Shown piece after piece: positions 7,736-14,636 of a stretch of DNA of 27,741 nt. The stretch comes from an uncultured Collinsella sp. (GTDB lineage Bacteria > Actinomycetota > Coriobacteriia > Coriobacteriales > Coriobacteriaceae): the NCBI GenBank assembly GCA_900547025.1, contig UREZ01000016.1, positions 1-27,741 of the forward strand. The letters are read 5' to 3'. Position 1 is the stretch's first letter; every line of letters begins with the position of its first letter. The position numbers were made by a program, and so were the translations under genes. The notes beneath the pieces were generated by a model, which was given only the letters and a program-made list of their open reading frames with translations, searched no databases and was not told the DNA's origin.

Positions 7736-8536
7736 ATGGGTATTAAAGCGTGTGCGGCTGGTTTTTGCTGCGCGGACGTCTATCAAAACATCGGCGTGTT
7801 CTATCCGACTGGCAATGGCATTGACTGGGGTATCCATCTTGCACGAATGGGCGTTTCGGTATCTGCCGTGTCGGTTGTCGGCAAGGACGAGTACGGAGAC
7901 AAGATGAGAGAGGCGCTGGCCGCCGAGGGGCTCGATATCTCACATCTGCGGGTGGAGGATGGCGACACCTCGGTGATGCTCATGGCATTGAAAGACGGCG
8001 TCGATCGCGTACATCTCGAGGCGATCGATGGCGTAATGGAGACATATCGACCGAATGAAGACGACCGGGCGTTTATCCTGGAGCATGACATCATTCATAC
8101 CGACCTGTTTGGCAATTGTTTGGACCTCCTGCCCGAATGGCATGATGCGGGCAAGACGGTGGTTATGGACTTCTCGGTGTTCAGCCAGGATCCCGAATAT
8201 GCATGTGAGGCTCATTTTCCTTACGTAGACTATGCGTTCATGTCGTTTGAAGAGGACACTCCGGAGCTACGTGATTGGGTACGTCACGTACAGGAGTTGG
8301 GGCCGCGCGTTGCGGTTGCCACGCTTGGCGAGAAGGGAAGCATTGCCTATGACGGCGAGCGCTTCTATGAGTGCGGGATCGTGCCGGCGGAGAAGGTCGT
8401 TAACACCGTGGGTGCCGGCGACTCGTATATTGCCGGGTTTACCAAGGGCGTGATCGATGGCCTTGATATTCCGGCGTGTATGAAGGCGGGCGCTGAACTG
8501 TCGTCCCGAGTGATTGGTTCGTTTGAGCCGTACTAG
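7736..8536 (+). CDS. Second PfkB-family kinase, FrlD-like paralogue
   Basis: A 266-residue PfkB kinase clearly related to the preceding kinase in architecture (DFSVFSQDP, PYVDYAFMSFEED, GEKGSIAYDGERFYECG). Catalytic D229 is in NTVGAGDSY. The substrate-binding motif differs: TGNGIDWGIHLARMG (25-39) stands where the first paralogue has GGNAVNFAVYAKKCG, so the sugar specificity may differ. ATG 7736 follows GGAGA; the in-frame TTG at 7724 lacks a site. It starts the second sub-operon after the hairpin. It may phosphorylate an epimer or a related conjugate; the exact substrate is unknown. Confidence 0.82.
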   Translation: MGIKACAAGFCCADVYQNIGVFYPTGNGIDWGIHLARMGVSVSAVSVVGKDEYGDKMREALAAEGLDISHLRVEDGDTSVMLMALKDGVDRVHLEAIDGVMETYRPNEDDRAFILEHDIIHTDLFGNCLDLLPEWHDAGKTVVMDFSVFSQDPEYACEAHFPYVDYAFMSFEEDTPELRDWVRHVQELGPRVAVATLGEKGSIAYDGERFYECGIVPAEKVVNTVGAGDSYIAGFTKGVIDGLDIPACMKAGAELSSRVIGSFEPY

Positions 8537-8563
8537 GGTCAAATGCCTGGAAAGGAGTACGAA

Positions 8564-9424
8564 ATGGTTATCGACATGTTGGTCCATCCTATGCTCTATG
8601 GCGAGATCTGTACGCCAGGTGATGAGCCTGATGGATTCGGTTTTTGGTCACGAGAATTTGGTATGGGGCATATGGGTCCCATGGATTGGGATGAGCTTCA
8701 AGTCGAGATGGACGTCTGCGACGTGCGGAAGAGCGTGCTCATGCCGCTCGATGTAACCACGGCATGCGGAGGACACTTTGGCACCAATGACCAGATTGCC
8801 ATGCTGGTTGCCGCGCACCCCGATCGTCTGTGGGGATTTGCGAGCGTAGATCCGCAGGTGAGCGGTGCCGCAGACGAATTGGAGCGCGCCTTTACCGAGT
8901 TGGGGGCAAAGGGGCTTTGCCTGCATCCGGCAAAGCAGGGTTTTGCCCCCGATGATGCTGTGGCCGAGCCGCTTTACGAGCTGTGCGAGCGCTATAACAA
9001 GCCGGTGGTTTTCCATGCCGGTATGTCATGGGAGCCGGGCGCAGAGCTCTCGCGCGGTAACCCGCTTGCATTTGAGCACACAATCGCAACGCATCCAAAT
9101 GTGCGCTTTAGTTTGACCCACTTTGGCTGGCCCTGGGTGCGCGAGACCGTGGCGATGCTGCTCAAGTATCCCAACTGCTACACGGACACCTCTATCACTT
9201 ACATCGATTCGCCCGAGGAGATGATGCAGCGTCTTTTCACGGTCGATATGGGGCCGCTGTGGTATGAGCGCGCGCTATCGCATCAAGTGATGTTCGCCAG
9301 CAATACGCCGCGTTTCCGTGCATTCAAACTCAAGCGGGCGCTCGATACCGTGCCCATGCGCGATGATGCGCGAGAAAGGCTCTACTGGGGTAATGCCCTG
9401 CGTTTTCTTGAAGGGGATGAGTAA
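8564..9424 (+). CDS. Amidohydrolase-like TIM-barrel protein (COG2159/PF04909 type) with altered metal site
   Basis: A 286-residue protein with the layout of the ACMSD-like amidohydrolase family: N-terminal VIDMLVHP, VVFHAG (H151), LTHFGWPW (H186), FASNTPRF near the end, and the closing LYWGNALRFL. Two metal or catalytic positions look changed. Family members usually have DxHxH at the start, but here the first His is L6 (H8 remains). The late Asp of the usual GSD motif is N247. The protein may bind metal weakly, bind a different metal, or use the fold for another reaction. ATG 8564 is chosen for AAAGGAG seven bases upstream; ATG 8543 lacks a site. It lies between the second kinase and the YjbQ-like gene, closely spaced on both sides. 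Confidence 0.8.
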   Translation: MVIDMLVHPMLYGEICTPGDEPDGFGFWSREFGMGHMGPMDWDELQVEMDVCDVRKSVLMPLDVTTACGGHFGTNDQIAMLVAAHPDRLWGFASVDPQVSGAADELERAFTELGAKGLCLHPAKQGFAPDDAVAEPLYELCERYNKPVVFHAGMSWEPGAELSRGNPLAFEHTIATHPNVRFSLTHFGWPWVRETVAMLLKYPNCYTDTSITYIDSPEEMMQRLFTVDMGPLWYERALSHQVMFASNTPRFRAFKLKRALDTVPMRDDARERLYWGNALRFLEGDE

Positions 9425-9426
9425 AC

Positions 9427-9855
9427 ATGGTGACGCTCGAGACATTGAGCTATCTATCGACTGCTCCGGACCAGTTCATCGATATTACCGAAGATGTGCA
9501 CGCTGCCATCGAACGCAGCTCGGTGACCAATGGCTTGGCAGCGATTATTTTGTCGCATACGACCTGTGGAATCGTGGTAAACGAGGGGCTGCCCTGCGTG
9601 GAGACGGATCTTATGGAGACGCTTGATCGCATCGCCCCACTCGATGCCCCCTATGCGCATGCGCACTTCCTGCCGAGCTATGGAGCCACCGGCAACAACT
9701 CCTGTGGGCATATCAAGAGCATGATTTGTGGGAACAGTTGCTTCTTTCCCGTCCAAGATGGCCACATCGTGTGCGGAAGTGCCCAGAACATCTATCTTGC
9801 GGAGTTTGACGGTCCGCAGAAGCGAAAAGTGTACGTCGAGGTGCTGGGGGAGTAG
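9427..9855 (+). CDS. YjbQ/UPF0047 family protein
   Basis: A 142-residue single-domain protein. Family landmarks are H44 in SHTTCGIVVNE with N52/E53, H95 in GHIKS, and GNSCFFPVQDGHIVCG followed by an EFDGP segment. Where E. coli YjbQ has GTWQ, this protein has G117-S-A-Q120, and the Asn/Ala stretch before HIKS reads GNNSC, so it is a divergent member. Relatives can support weak thiamin phosphate synthase activity, but the native role is unsettled. It starts 2 nt after the amidohydrolase-like gene, so the two are probably co-translated. Its repeated position beside sugar kinases would suggest a role in carbohydrate handling; that is inference. Confidence 0.85.
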   Translation: MVTLETLSYLSTAPDQFIDITEDVHAAIERSSVTNGLAAIILSHTTCGIVVNEGLPCVETDLMETLDRIAPLDAPYAHAHFLPSYGATGNNSCGHIKSMICGNSCFFPVQDGHIVCGSAQNIYLAEFDGPQKRKVYVEVLGE

Positions 9856-9888
9856 CGTCCCTGCAATAACCCTATGAAGGAGCACGTT

Positions 9889-10698
9889 ATGTCGTTTCTA
9901 ACCTCGATGTTCAAGACCGAAAAGCCGGTTATCGGAATGCTGCATCTGCGTCCTCTGCCGGGCGATCCACTGTATTACCCGGGCGGAAGCGTGTCGCAGG
10001 TCGTGGAAGCTGCCAAGCGCGATCTCGAGGCGTTGCAGCAGGGCGGTGTCGATGGCATTTTGATTACCAATGAGCTCTCGATGCCCTATGAGCAGCATGT
10101 TTCTCCCTCAACCCTTGCATCGATGGGCTTTGTAATCGGGGCTCTATCCCATGATCTGTCGACTCCTTGGGGAGCTGAGGCTATTTACGATGGCGATGCC
10201 ACAATCGAGCTGTGCGCTGCCGTCGACGCGCAGTTCACGCGCTGTAATTTTTGCGGTGCCTGGGCCGGTGATCTCGGGCTGATTAACCGAGATTTCGCTC
10301 ACACCATGCGTCGCAAGGCGGCGCTGCGCCTGGACGACCTCAAGCTTTTTCACTTCATCACGAGCGAGGGGGAGGTTTATCTCAACGACCGCACGACTGC
10401 GGACATTGCCGATTCACTTCTCTTTAATTGCCTACCGGATGCGATGGTCATCGGCGGTTCGGCTGCCGGTCGTGGCGCTTCGGGCGAGCTTGCCGATGAG
10501 GTCCGCGAGCGTGTTGACCAAGTACCTGTGGTATGTGGTACCGGTTGTCGCGAAAATACCGTGGCTGACGTATTTGCTCACTACGATGGCGCGTTTGTCG
10601 GCACGTGCTTAAAGCGCGACGGAAAGCTGGATGCCCCGGTCGATGTTGAGCGGGTAGCTCGTTTTATGGCTACCGCTCGTACGGCGCGAGGGGAGTAG
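9889..10698 (+). CDS. BtpA/SgcQ family protein (PF03437)
   Basis: A 269-residue TIM-barrel-like protein. The opening KPVIGMLHLRPLPGDPLY is the family hallmark, followed by DLEALQQGGVDGILITNE, and the glycine-rich ends MVIGGSAAGRGASGEL and VVCGTGCRENTV suggest a phosphate-binding barrel. BtpA was linked to photosystem I assembly in cyanobacteria, while SgcQ lies in an E. coli sugar locus; heterotroph members are thought to act on sugar-related substrates. ATG 9889 is chosen because AAGGAG precedes it by 6 nt (the ATG at 9874 overlaps that site). The following kinase gene starts 6 nt after its stop. An aldolase or isomerase-type role on the kinase product is plausible but unproven. Confidence 0.85.
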   Translation: MSFLTSMFKTEKPVIGMLHLRPLPGDPLYYPGGSVSQVVEAAKRDLEALQQGGVDGILITNELSMPYEQHVSPSTLASMGFVIGALSHDLSTPWGAEAIYDGDATIELCAAVDAQFTRCNFCGAWAGDLGLINRDFAHTMRRKAALRLDDLKLFHFITSEGEVYLNDRTTADIADSLLFNCLPDAMVIGGSAAGRGASGELADEVRERVDQVPVVCGTGCRENTVADVFAHYDGAFVGTCLKRDGKLDAPVDVERVARFMATARTARGE

Positions 10699-10704
10699 GC
10701 ACCT

Positions 10705-12222
10705 ATGGCGCTCTATCTGGGTATTGATATTGGGACAAGCGCCTCTAAAGGCGTTTTAATCGATGATCGATGCAACATCGTTTGCCAGGCCTCTTGTGGA
10801 CACGAGACGGAGAACCCGCGTGATGGATGGTACCAGCATGATGCGGAGGCAGTTTGGTGGGGCGATTTTTGCCGCTTGTCGCGCGAGCTGGTGGTGCGAT
10901 CGGGGGTTAACGCGGCACAGATCGGATGCGTCGGCCTTTCCGCATTGGGTTGCGACTGCGTGCCGGTCGATACCGAGTGCAACGCGCTGGCGCCCGCGAT
11001 TTTGTACGGAGTCGATGCACGTTCGAAGCCGCAGATTGACGAGCTTCTTTCCGAATATGGGTCAGATCGCGCACGCGAGCTTTTCGGACACGATCCCTGT
11101 TCGTCAGATATTGCTCCCAAGATCTTGTGGTTTAAGGAGAATATGCCCGAGGTGCACGAACGTGCCGCGAAGTTCCTGACGGCGTCATCGTTTCTGTGCG
11201 CGAAGTTGACGGGGCGTTTTACGGTGGACCGTTATTTGGCGGAGGATTTTCTTCCCCTATACGACCGCTACACCTGGAAGGTTGATGCTCGGGAATGTGC
11301 TCGTTTCTGCCGGCCTGACCAGATGGCGGAAGTAATGTCGGCTACCGATATTGCCGGGGTGATTACGCAGCGTGCGGCTGAGGCGGCGGCGCTCGCGGCA
11401 GGGACACCTGTCTTAGTGGGAACGGGCGACTCTGGTGCCGAGGCCATTTCGACGGGTGTATTCCGTCCCGGCGATATGATGGTTCAGTTGGGGAGCACGG
11501 CGTATTTCATCTACCTAGCTGATCATATGATTGATGATGCCCGCCTGTGGCCGGGGACGTTTATCATTCCCGGAACTTACGGGATCTGCGCGGGGACCAA
11601 TACGGCGGGTGCGCTCACATCGTGGCTGCGCCAAGAGCTGTATCGCGACGCCGTAGAGGCCGAGGGCCACGGTGGCCCCGATGCCTATTCGGTTATGGCG
11701 CATGATGCCGCCGGTGTGGCGCCGGGTGCCGATGGGCTCCTGTGCCTGCCGTACTTTGCGGGGGAGCGTACTCCGCTCAACGATCCCGAGGCGCGCGGCG
11801 TCTTCTTTGGCCTGACCGGAAGGCATACGCGAGCCCATATGGTTCGCGCCGCCTTGGAAGGCGTCGCGTATACCGTTGCATCCCATGTCGACATTATCGA
11901 GCGAGAGCATGGACTGCCAATTGGGCGCATTATGCTTGTCGGAGGTGGAACCAAAAATCCAGTTTGGATGCAGGCCATCGCCGACGTATGCGGGCGCGAG
12001 GTCTCGGTTGCCAAGGTTACGGTGGGCGCATGCTTCGGTGATGCCATCATGGCAGCTCTCGCAGGTGGCGCCTATGCATCATGGGATGAACTCGCCCAAG
12101 TCCTTGGCGTTGCGCAAACAATCGTGCCCGATATGACTGCCCACGAGTTATATGTGTCGCGCCGCCATATCTTTGACGAATTGTATGCACGCAACTGTGA
12201 TCTCATGCACGAATTGGTGTAA
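10705..12222 (+). CDS. FGGY-family carbohydrate kinase (xylulokinase-like)
   Basis: A 505-residue two-domain sugar kinase. The N-terminal phosphate loop is GIDIGTSASKG (6-16). D242 in GTGDSGAEAISTG is the likely catalytic base. The C-terminal domain has FAGERTPLNDPEARGVFFGL and the adenosine motif IMLVGGGTKNPVWMQAIADV. Length fits xylulokinases (about 480-520). GGGGAG precedes the ATG. It is the last gene of the locus, ended by the hairpin at 12252-12292. With a BtpA-like barrel just upstream, it probably phosphorylates a sugar or polyol released or rearranged by this pathway. The actual sugar cannot be read from sequence. Confidence 0.9.
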   Translation: MALYLGIDIGTSASKGVLIDDRCNIVCQASCGHETENPRDGWYQHDAEAVWWGDFCRLSRELVVRSGVNAAQIGCVGLSALGCDCVPVDTECNALAPAILYGVDARSKPQIDELLSEYGSDRARELFGHDPCSSDIAPKILWFKENMPEVHERAAKFLTASSFLCAKLTGRFTVDRYLAEDFLPLYDRYTWKVDARECARFCRPDQMAEVMSATDIAGVITQRAAEAAALAAGTPVLVGTGDSGAEAISTGVFRPGDMMVQLGSTAYFIYLADHMIDDARLWPGTFIIPGTYGICAGTNTAGALTSWLRQELYRDAVEAEGHGGPDAYSVMAHDAAGVAPGADGLLCLPYFAGERTPLNDPEARGVFFGLTGRHTRAHMVRAALEGVAYTVASHVDIIEREHGLPIGRIMLVGGGTKNPVWMQAIADVCGREVSVAKVTVGACFGDAIMAALAGGAYASWDELAQVLGVAQTIVPDMTAHELYVSRRHIFDELYARNCDLMHELV

Positions 12223-12251
12223 TGCTGCCGAATTGTACTGCCTTCCAAAAT

Positions 12252-12292
12252 AGGGACTGCGTTGTGCGATTCGCATGTCCCTTGGCATTTTT
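12252..12292 (+). terminator. Bidirectional terminator between the FGGY kinase and tatD
   Basis: AGGGACTGCG (12252-12261) pairs with CGCATGTCCCT (12272-12282) with one bulged base, then a TTTTT run at 12288-12292. The reverse strand has TATTTT after the same stem, so it can serve the convergent tatD transcript as well. Confidence 0.7.
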
Positions 12293-12303
12293 GCCCACAG
12301 GGG

Positions 12304-13086
12304 TTAGCGAAGGTCAAAAACAGAGTGCGCATTTGCTAAAACTGCCGACTCGATGCGCTTTGCGTCACAGTTTTTGAGTGAGGCAATGCGCATCGAGGTC
12401 CTTGTGAGCGATTTGATGAGCGACTGCGCGCTTGTCTCTATGTTTGGTTCGGCTGGCGCATCGGTCTCGAGCAGTAGACGGTCGAGTGGAATCTGTCGGG
12501 CATATTCGCGACCGCGCTTGGTGGCGAGCATGCGTTCGTTGACGGAAAAATAGCAGCCCGCATTACGCGCGCGGACGAGTTCGTCCGAAGTGCCGCTAAA
12601 CCAGTGGAAGATGATAACGGGGGAGTCGGAGTTTGGGATGAGTAGTCCATGCGATTCGAGGACGTCCAGTACGGCTCCTGCTGAACGAACGGCGTGAATT
12701 GATATCACGCGCCCGGCAAGAGGGCACTGCACGAGTGTATCGCAGAGCCGGTCAAATGCCTGTATTTGTAGCGGCTCACTTCCGGCAAAACGAGCGGAAA
12801 AGTCGAGCCCGACCTCGCCAACAAAACGTTCTTGCGCGGCAATTTGGCAGAGTAGGTCAATTTCTGCGTTGCCGCATCGCTCGTCGGCGAGCCACCAGGG
12901 ATGGAGGCCGATGCCCTTGATGACGGTAGGAGGGCGACGGGTTCGTCCATGTGCGTTAGCGAAGTCGCGTGGATCGACGCCGCAATCAAATAGACCCAAG
13001 CCCAGCGCCGTTGCCTCATCGGCAACAGCGTCCGGGTGAGCCATTAAATCAAGATGGCAATGTGCATCAAATAATCGGGGCTCCAT
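12304..13086 (-). CDS. TatD-family metal-dependent hydrolase/nuclease
   Basis: A 260-residue TIM-barrel protein. Metal motif FDAHCHLDLM has H9 and H11. Further landmarks are FVGEVGLDFS, ISIHAVRSAGAVLDVL, IIFHWFSGTSDELVRA and the terminal RLLLETDAPAEPN with the family Asp. TatD proteins are Mg-dependent deoxyribonucleases; many close relatives in this family lack an assigned substrate. The ATG follows GCGGAG. It begins 14 nt after the tcdA stop, so the two minus-strand genes form an operon. Divergence from E. coli TatD is considerable, so the specific substrate is not claimed. Confidence 0.87.
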   Translation of the reverse strand: MEPRLFDAHCHLDLMAHPDAVADEATALGLGLFDCGVDPRDFANAHGRTRRPPTVIKGIGLHPWWLADERCGNAEIDLLCQIAAQERFVGEVGLDFSARFAGSEPLQIQAFDRLCDTLVQCPLAGRVISIHAVRSAGAVLDVLESHGLLIPNSDSPVIIFHWFSGTSDELVRARNAGCYFSVNERMLATKRGREYARQIPLDRLLLETDAPAEPNIETSAQSLIKSLTRTSMRIASLKNCDAKRIESAVLANAHSVFDLR

Positions 13087-13100
13087 CTCGGCGCGCTCCG

Positions 13101-13898
13101 CTAGTCCAAGCGCTGGCCATCGGCGCGCACGCGCTCGGTACCGCGGCCACTGATCTGGCGGATAACCTCGCCGGCGATCATCTGACCCATGATGGGCGGC
13201 ATAAAGCTGGCGGTTCCCAGCTCGGTGCGCTCGTGGATGTTGGAAGGATCGCGGGGCTGTGTCTTAACCGATTCCTCGCAGCTAAACAGTACATGCAGGC
13301 TCTTGATTCCGCGCTTCTTGCATTCTTTGCGCATAATGCGGCTCATGGGGTCACGCACCGTATCGAAGATGTCGGCAAAGCGGAGGCACTCGGGATGGAG
13401 CTTGTTGGCCCCGCCCATGGAGCTAACCAAACGAATGCCGTGGTCCTGAGCGTATTTGGCAATGGTGAGCTTGGCCGAGATGGTGTCGATGGCGTCGACG
13501 ACGTAGTCGAGCTTGCCGTCCGTCTGCTCCAAAACGCTCGCGAAGAAATCATCGATGTTGTCGCTCAGCAAGTATTCGGTGCGCTTGATGACGGTGGCGG
13601 CGGGATTGATGTCGTGGATCATGGCCTCCATCACGTCAACCTTGCGCTTGCCGACGGTGCTGTGAAAGGCGATGGCCTGGCGATTGATATTGCTGGGCGC
13701 GATGATGTCCTTATCCAGAATGACGAAATGACCAATGCCGCCGCGGGCGAGTGCCTCGCAGCAGTTGGAGCCCACGCCTCCGCAGCCGAGCACTAGCACC
13801 GTAGCATCGGCGAGCTTATCGAGTGCCTCGCGGCCCATGATAATCTCGAGCTTGGTGTCGCGTGTCTCGATGGCGGCTGCGGCTGTGGTCTCGGTCAT
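13101..13898 (-). CDS. tcdA: tRNA threonylcarbamoyladenosine dehydratase (TcdA/CsdL, ThiF fold)
   Basis: A 265-residue E1-like adenylating enzyme. Rossmann motif VLVLGCGGVGSNCCEALARG (about 31-50), then HFVILDKDIIAPSNINRQ, VGKRKVDVMEAMIHDINP and DYVVDAIDTISAKLTIA follow the TcdA/YgdL layout. FSCEES with Cys follows, and length fits E. coli TcdA (about 268). The enzyme uses ATP to cyclise t6A37 to ct6A in tRNAs reading ANN codons. The start at 13898 is chosen because GGAGGATAT precedes it, and it removes about 50 unlikely residues from a longer open frame. A TATAAT -10 box lies about 44 nt upstream. Confidence 0.9.
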   Translation of the reverse strand: MTETTAAAAIETRDTKLEIIMGREALDKLADATVLVLGCGGVGSNCCEALARGGIGHFVILDKDIIAPSNINRQAIAFHSTVGKRKVDVMEAMIHDINPAATVIKRTEYLLSDNIDDFFASVLEQTDGKLDYVVDAIDTISAKLTIAKYAQDHGIRLVSSMGGANKLHPECLRFADIFDTVRDPMSRIMRKECKKRGIKSLHVLFSCEESVKTQPRDPSNIHERTELGTASFMPPIMGQMIAGEVIRQISGRGTERVRADGQRLD

Positions 13899-13941
13899 AG
13901 ATATCCTCCGATGGGGAGTCGGTCGTGTTTTAGCTATCGCC

Positions 13942-13947
13942 ATTATA
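13942..13947 (-). promoter_or_regulatory. -10 box for the tcdA-tatD operon
   Basis: Consensus TATAAT on the minus strand, 44 nt before the tcdA start. No good -35 hexamer is seen at 16-18 nt (TCAAAT is the nearest), so strength is uncertain. Confidence 0.45.
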
Positions 13948-13983
13948 GGTATTATTGCGATTCCATTTGAGCCCTTGGGCTTG

Positions 13984-14012
13984 TTGAAATGGGATCGGGA
14001 TTCGCATAAGAT
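13984..14012 (+). promoter_or_regulatory. Candidate promoter for an antisense RNA to the small peptide gene
   Basis: TTGAAA (13984-13989), exactly 17 nt, then TAAGAT (14007-14012) on the + strand. It points toward the 3' end of the minus-strand peptide gene at 14105-14191. No + strand protein with a ribosome binding site follows until sdpR, so an untranslated RNA is the natural product. Confidence 0.45.
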
Positions 14013-14018
14013 TGAAGC

Positions 14019-14112
14019 AGATGGCACCCGTTGCAGCGGGTTGGCCAACTCCGAAACACGTTTATGGCGTGAGAAGTGGCCGTCTTCGCATTACGCGGGG
14101 GCGGCTATTTCA
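14019..14112 (+). ncRNA. Putative structured antisense RNA overlapping the 3' end of the small toxin-like gene
   Basis: Predicted from the promoter at 13984-14012. The stretch holds three hairpins in a row: ACCCG/CGGGT (14026-14041), GGCCA/TGGCC with inner CACG/CGTG (14043-14081), and GCCG/CGGC with inner CGC/GCG (14079-14105) followed by TATTT. The last stem reaches the toxin stop codon and could end the transcript. The minus-strand transcript of the same DNA folds slightly better in the second hairpin, because CUUC/GGAG pairs by a G-U there but is a C-A mismatch on the + strand. This fits a toxin mRNA 3' UTR paired with a cis-antisense antitoxin. Ends are estimates. Confidence 0.35.
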
Positions 14113-14191
14113 TTCGACCTCCAATGTGGATGCCGAGCTCCACAGCCGCGATTACAAGCAATAACAACGTCAGGACATCGTCAATACTCAT
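14105..14191 (-). CDS. 28-residue holin-like membrane peptide, putative type I toxin
   Basis: A very short gene. The peptide begins MSIDDVLTLLLLVIAAVELG and ends in a basic GGRMK. It has one hydrophobic span (about 6-23) after an acidic start, like the putative holin-like toxin (Hol_Tox/TxpA-type) peptides of Gram-positive bacteria. AAGGAGA lies 6 nt before the ATG, stronger than chance would give. The 3' region is rich in hairpins and a convergent antisense promoter candidate faces it, both features of type I toxin-antitoxin loci. A TACAAT -10 candidate lies at 14248-14243 (minus), with a weak -35. The inner membrane is the expected site of action. It lies divergently from sdpR-sdpI. Function is inferred from shape and context. 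Confidence 0.6.
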   Translation of the reverse strand: MSIDDVLTLLLLVIAAVELGIHIGGRMK

Positions 14192-14285
14192 AGTCCATCT
14201 CCTTCTCGGGTAGAGGGAGCTGGCCCATCTGCTTCAACTTCCATTGTAGCTAAATACGAACGAATGTTCTATAAATGTTCCTGTA

Positions 14286-14323
14286 TTAGATAATTAGACA
14301 AACATCTAAATATCGAGTATAGT
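14286..14323 (+). promoter_or_regulatory. sdpRI promoter with SdpR operator candidate
   Basis: -35 TAGACA (14295-14300), 17 nt, -10 TATAGT (14318-14323). An inverted repeat TTAGAT (14286-14291) / ATCTAA (14304-14309), plus an extra TTAGA copy, overlaps the -35. This is the position expected for an autorepressing ArsR-type protein. Confidence 0.65.
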
Positions 14324-14357
14324 GTGCGCGTCATGAGAGATGATGAGAGGAGGTCTT

Positions 14358-14636
14358 ATGCCGGGAGAGGGCTTTAAGGCGCTTGCCGATCCAACGCGAC
14401 GGCGCATTTTGGAGTTGCTGCGCGAGGGCAATTGCACGGCGGGGGAGCTTGCCGAGCATTTCGATATCAGTAAGCCGTCGCTGAGCCATCACTTGGCGAC
14501 GCTCAAAAACGCCGGGTTGGTGACCGACGAACGTCATGGCCAAAACATCGTTTACAGCTTAAACACCACCGTCATGCAGGACTTGATCGGTTGGTTTATG
14601 GGCTTTACAAACACGGAAGGTGATAAGGATGAATAA
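14358..14636 (+). CDS. sdpR: ArsR-family autorepressor SdpR
   Basis: A 92-residue winged-helix protein. FKALADPTRRRILELLREG, AGELAEHFDISKPSLSHHLA and YSLNTTVMQDLIGWFMGF match B. subtilis SdpR almost segment for segment. No ArsR-type metal-binding Cys cluster is present, as in SdpR. In Bacillus SdpR represses its own operon and is sequestered at the membrane by SdpI when the SdpC toxin is present. ATG 14358 follows AGGAGG by 4 nt; an upstream ATG at 14340 overlaps that site. The stop overlaps the sdpI start (ATGAATAA). Confidence 0.92.
   Translation: MPGEGFKALADPTRRRILELLREGNCTAGELAEHFDISKPSLSHHLATLKNAGLVTDERHGQNIVYSLNTTVMQDLIGWFMGFTNTEGDKDE

Noticed and set aside
5732..7737. Two long minus-strand frames opposite the SIS and first kinase genes
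   Set aside because: Both are antisense shadows; the sense proteins match FrlB and FrlD segments.
10705..12222. Naming the FGGY kinase xylB
   Set aside because: Xylulokinase-like motifs are shared by many FGGY kinases, and no xylose isomerase gene is nearby.
13735..14193. 152-codon + strand frame across the tcdA start and the following gap
   Set aside because: It begins inside antisense tcdA, has no ribosome binding site and no domain; the gap is better explained by the small peptide gene and structured RNA.
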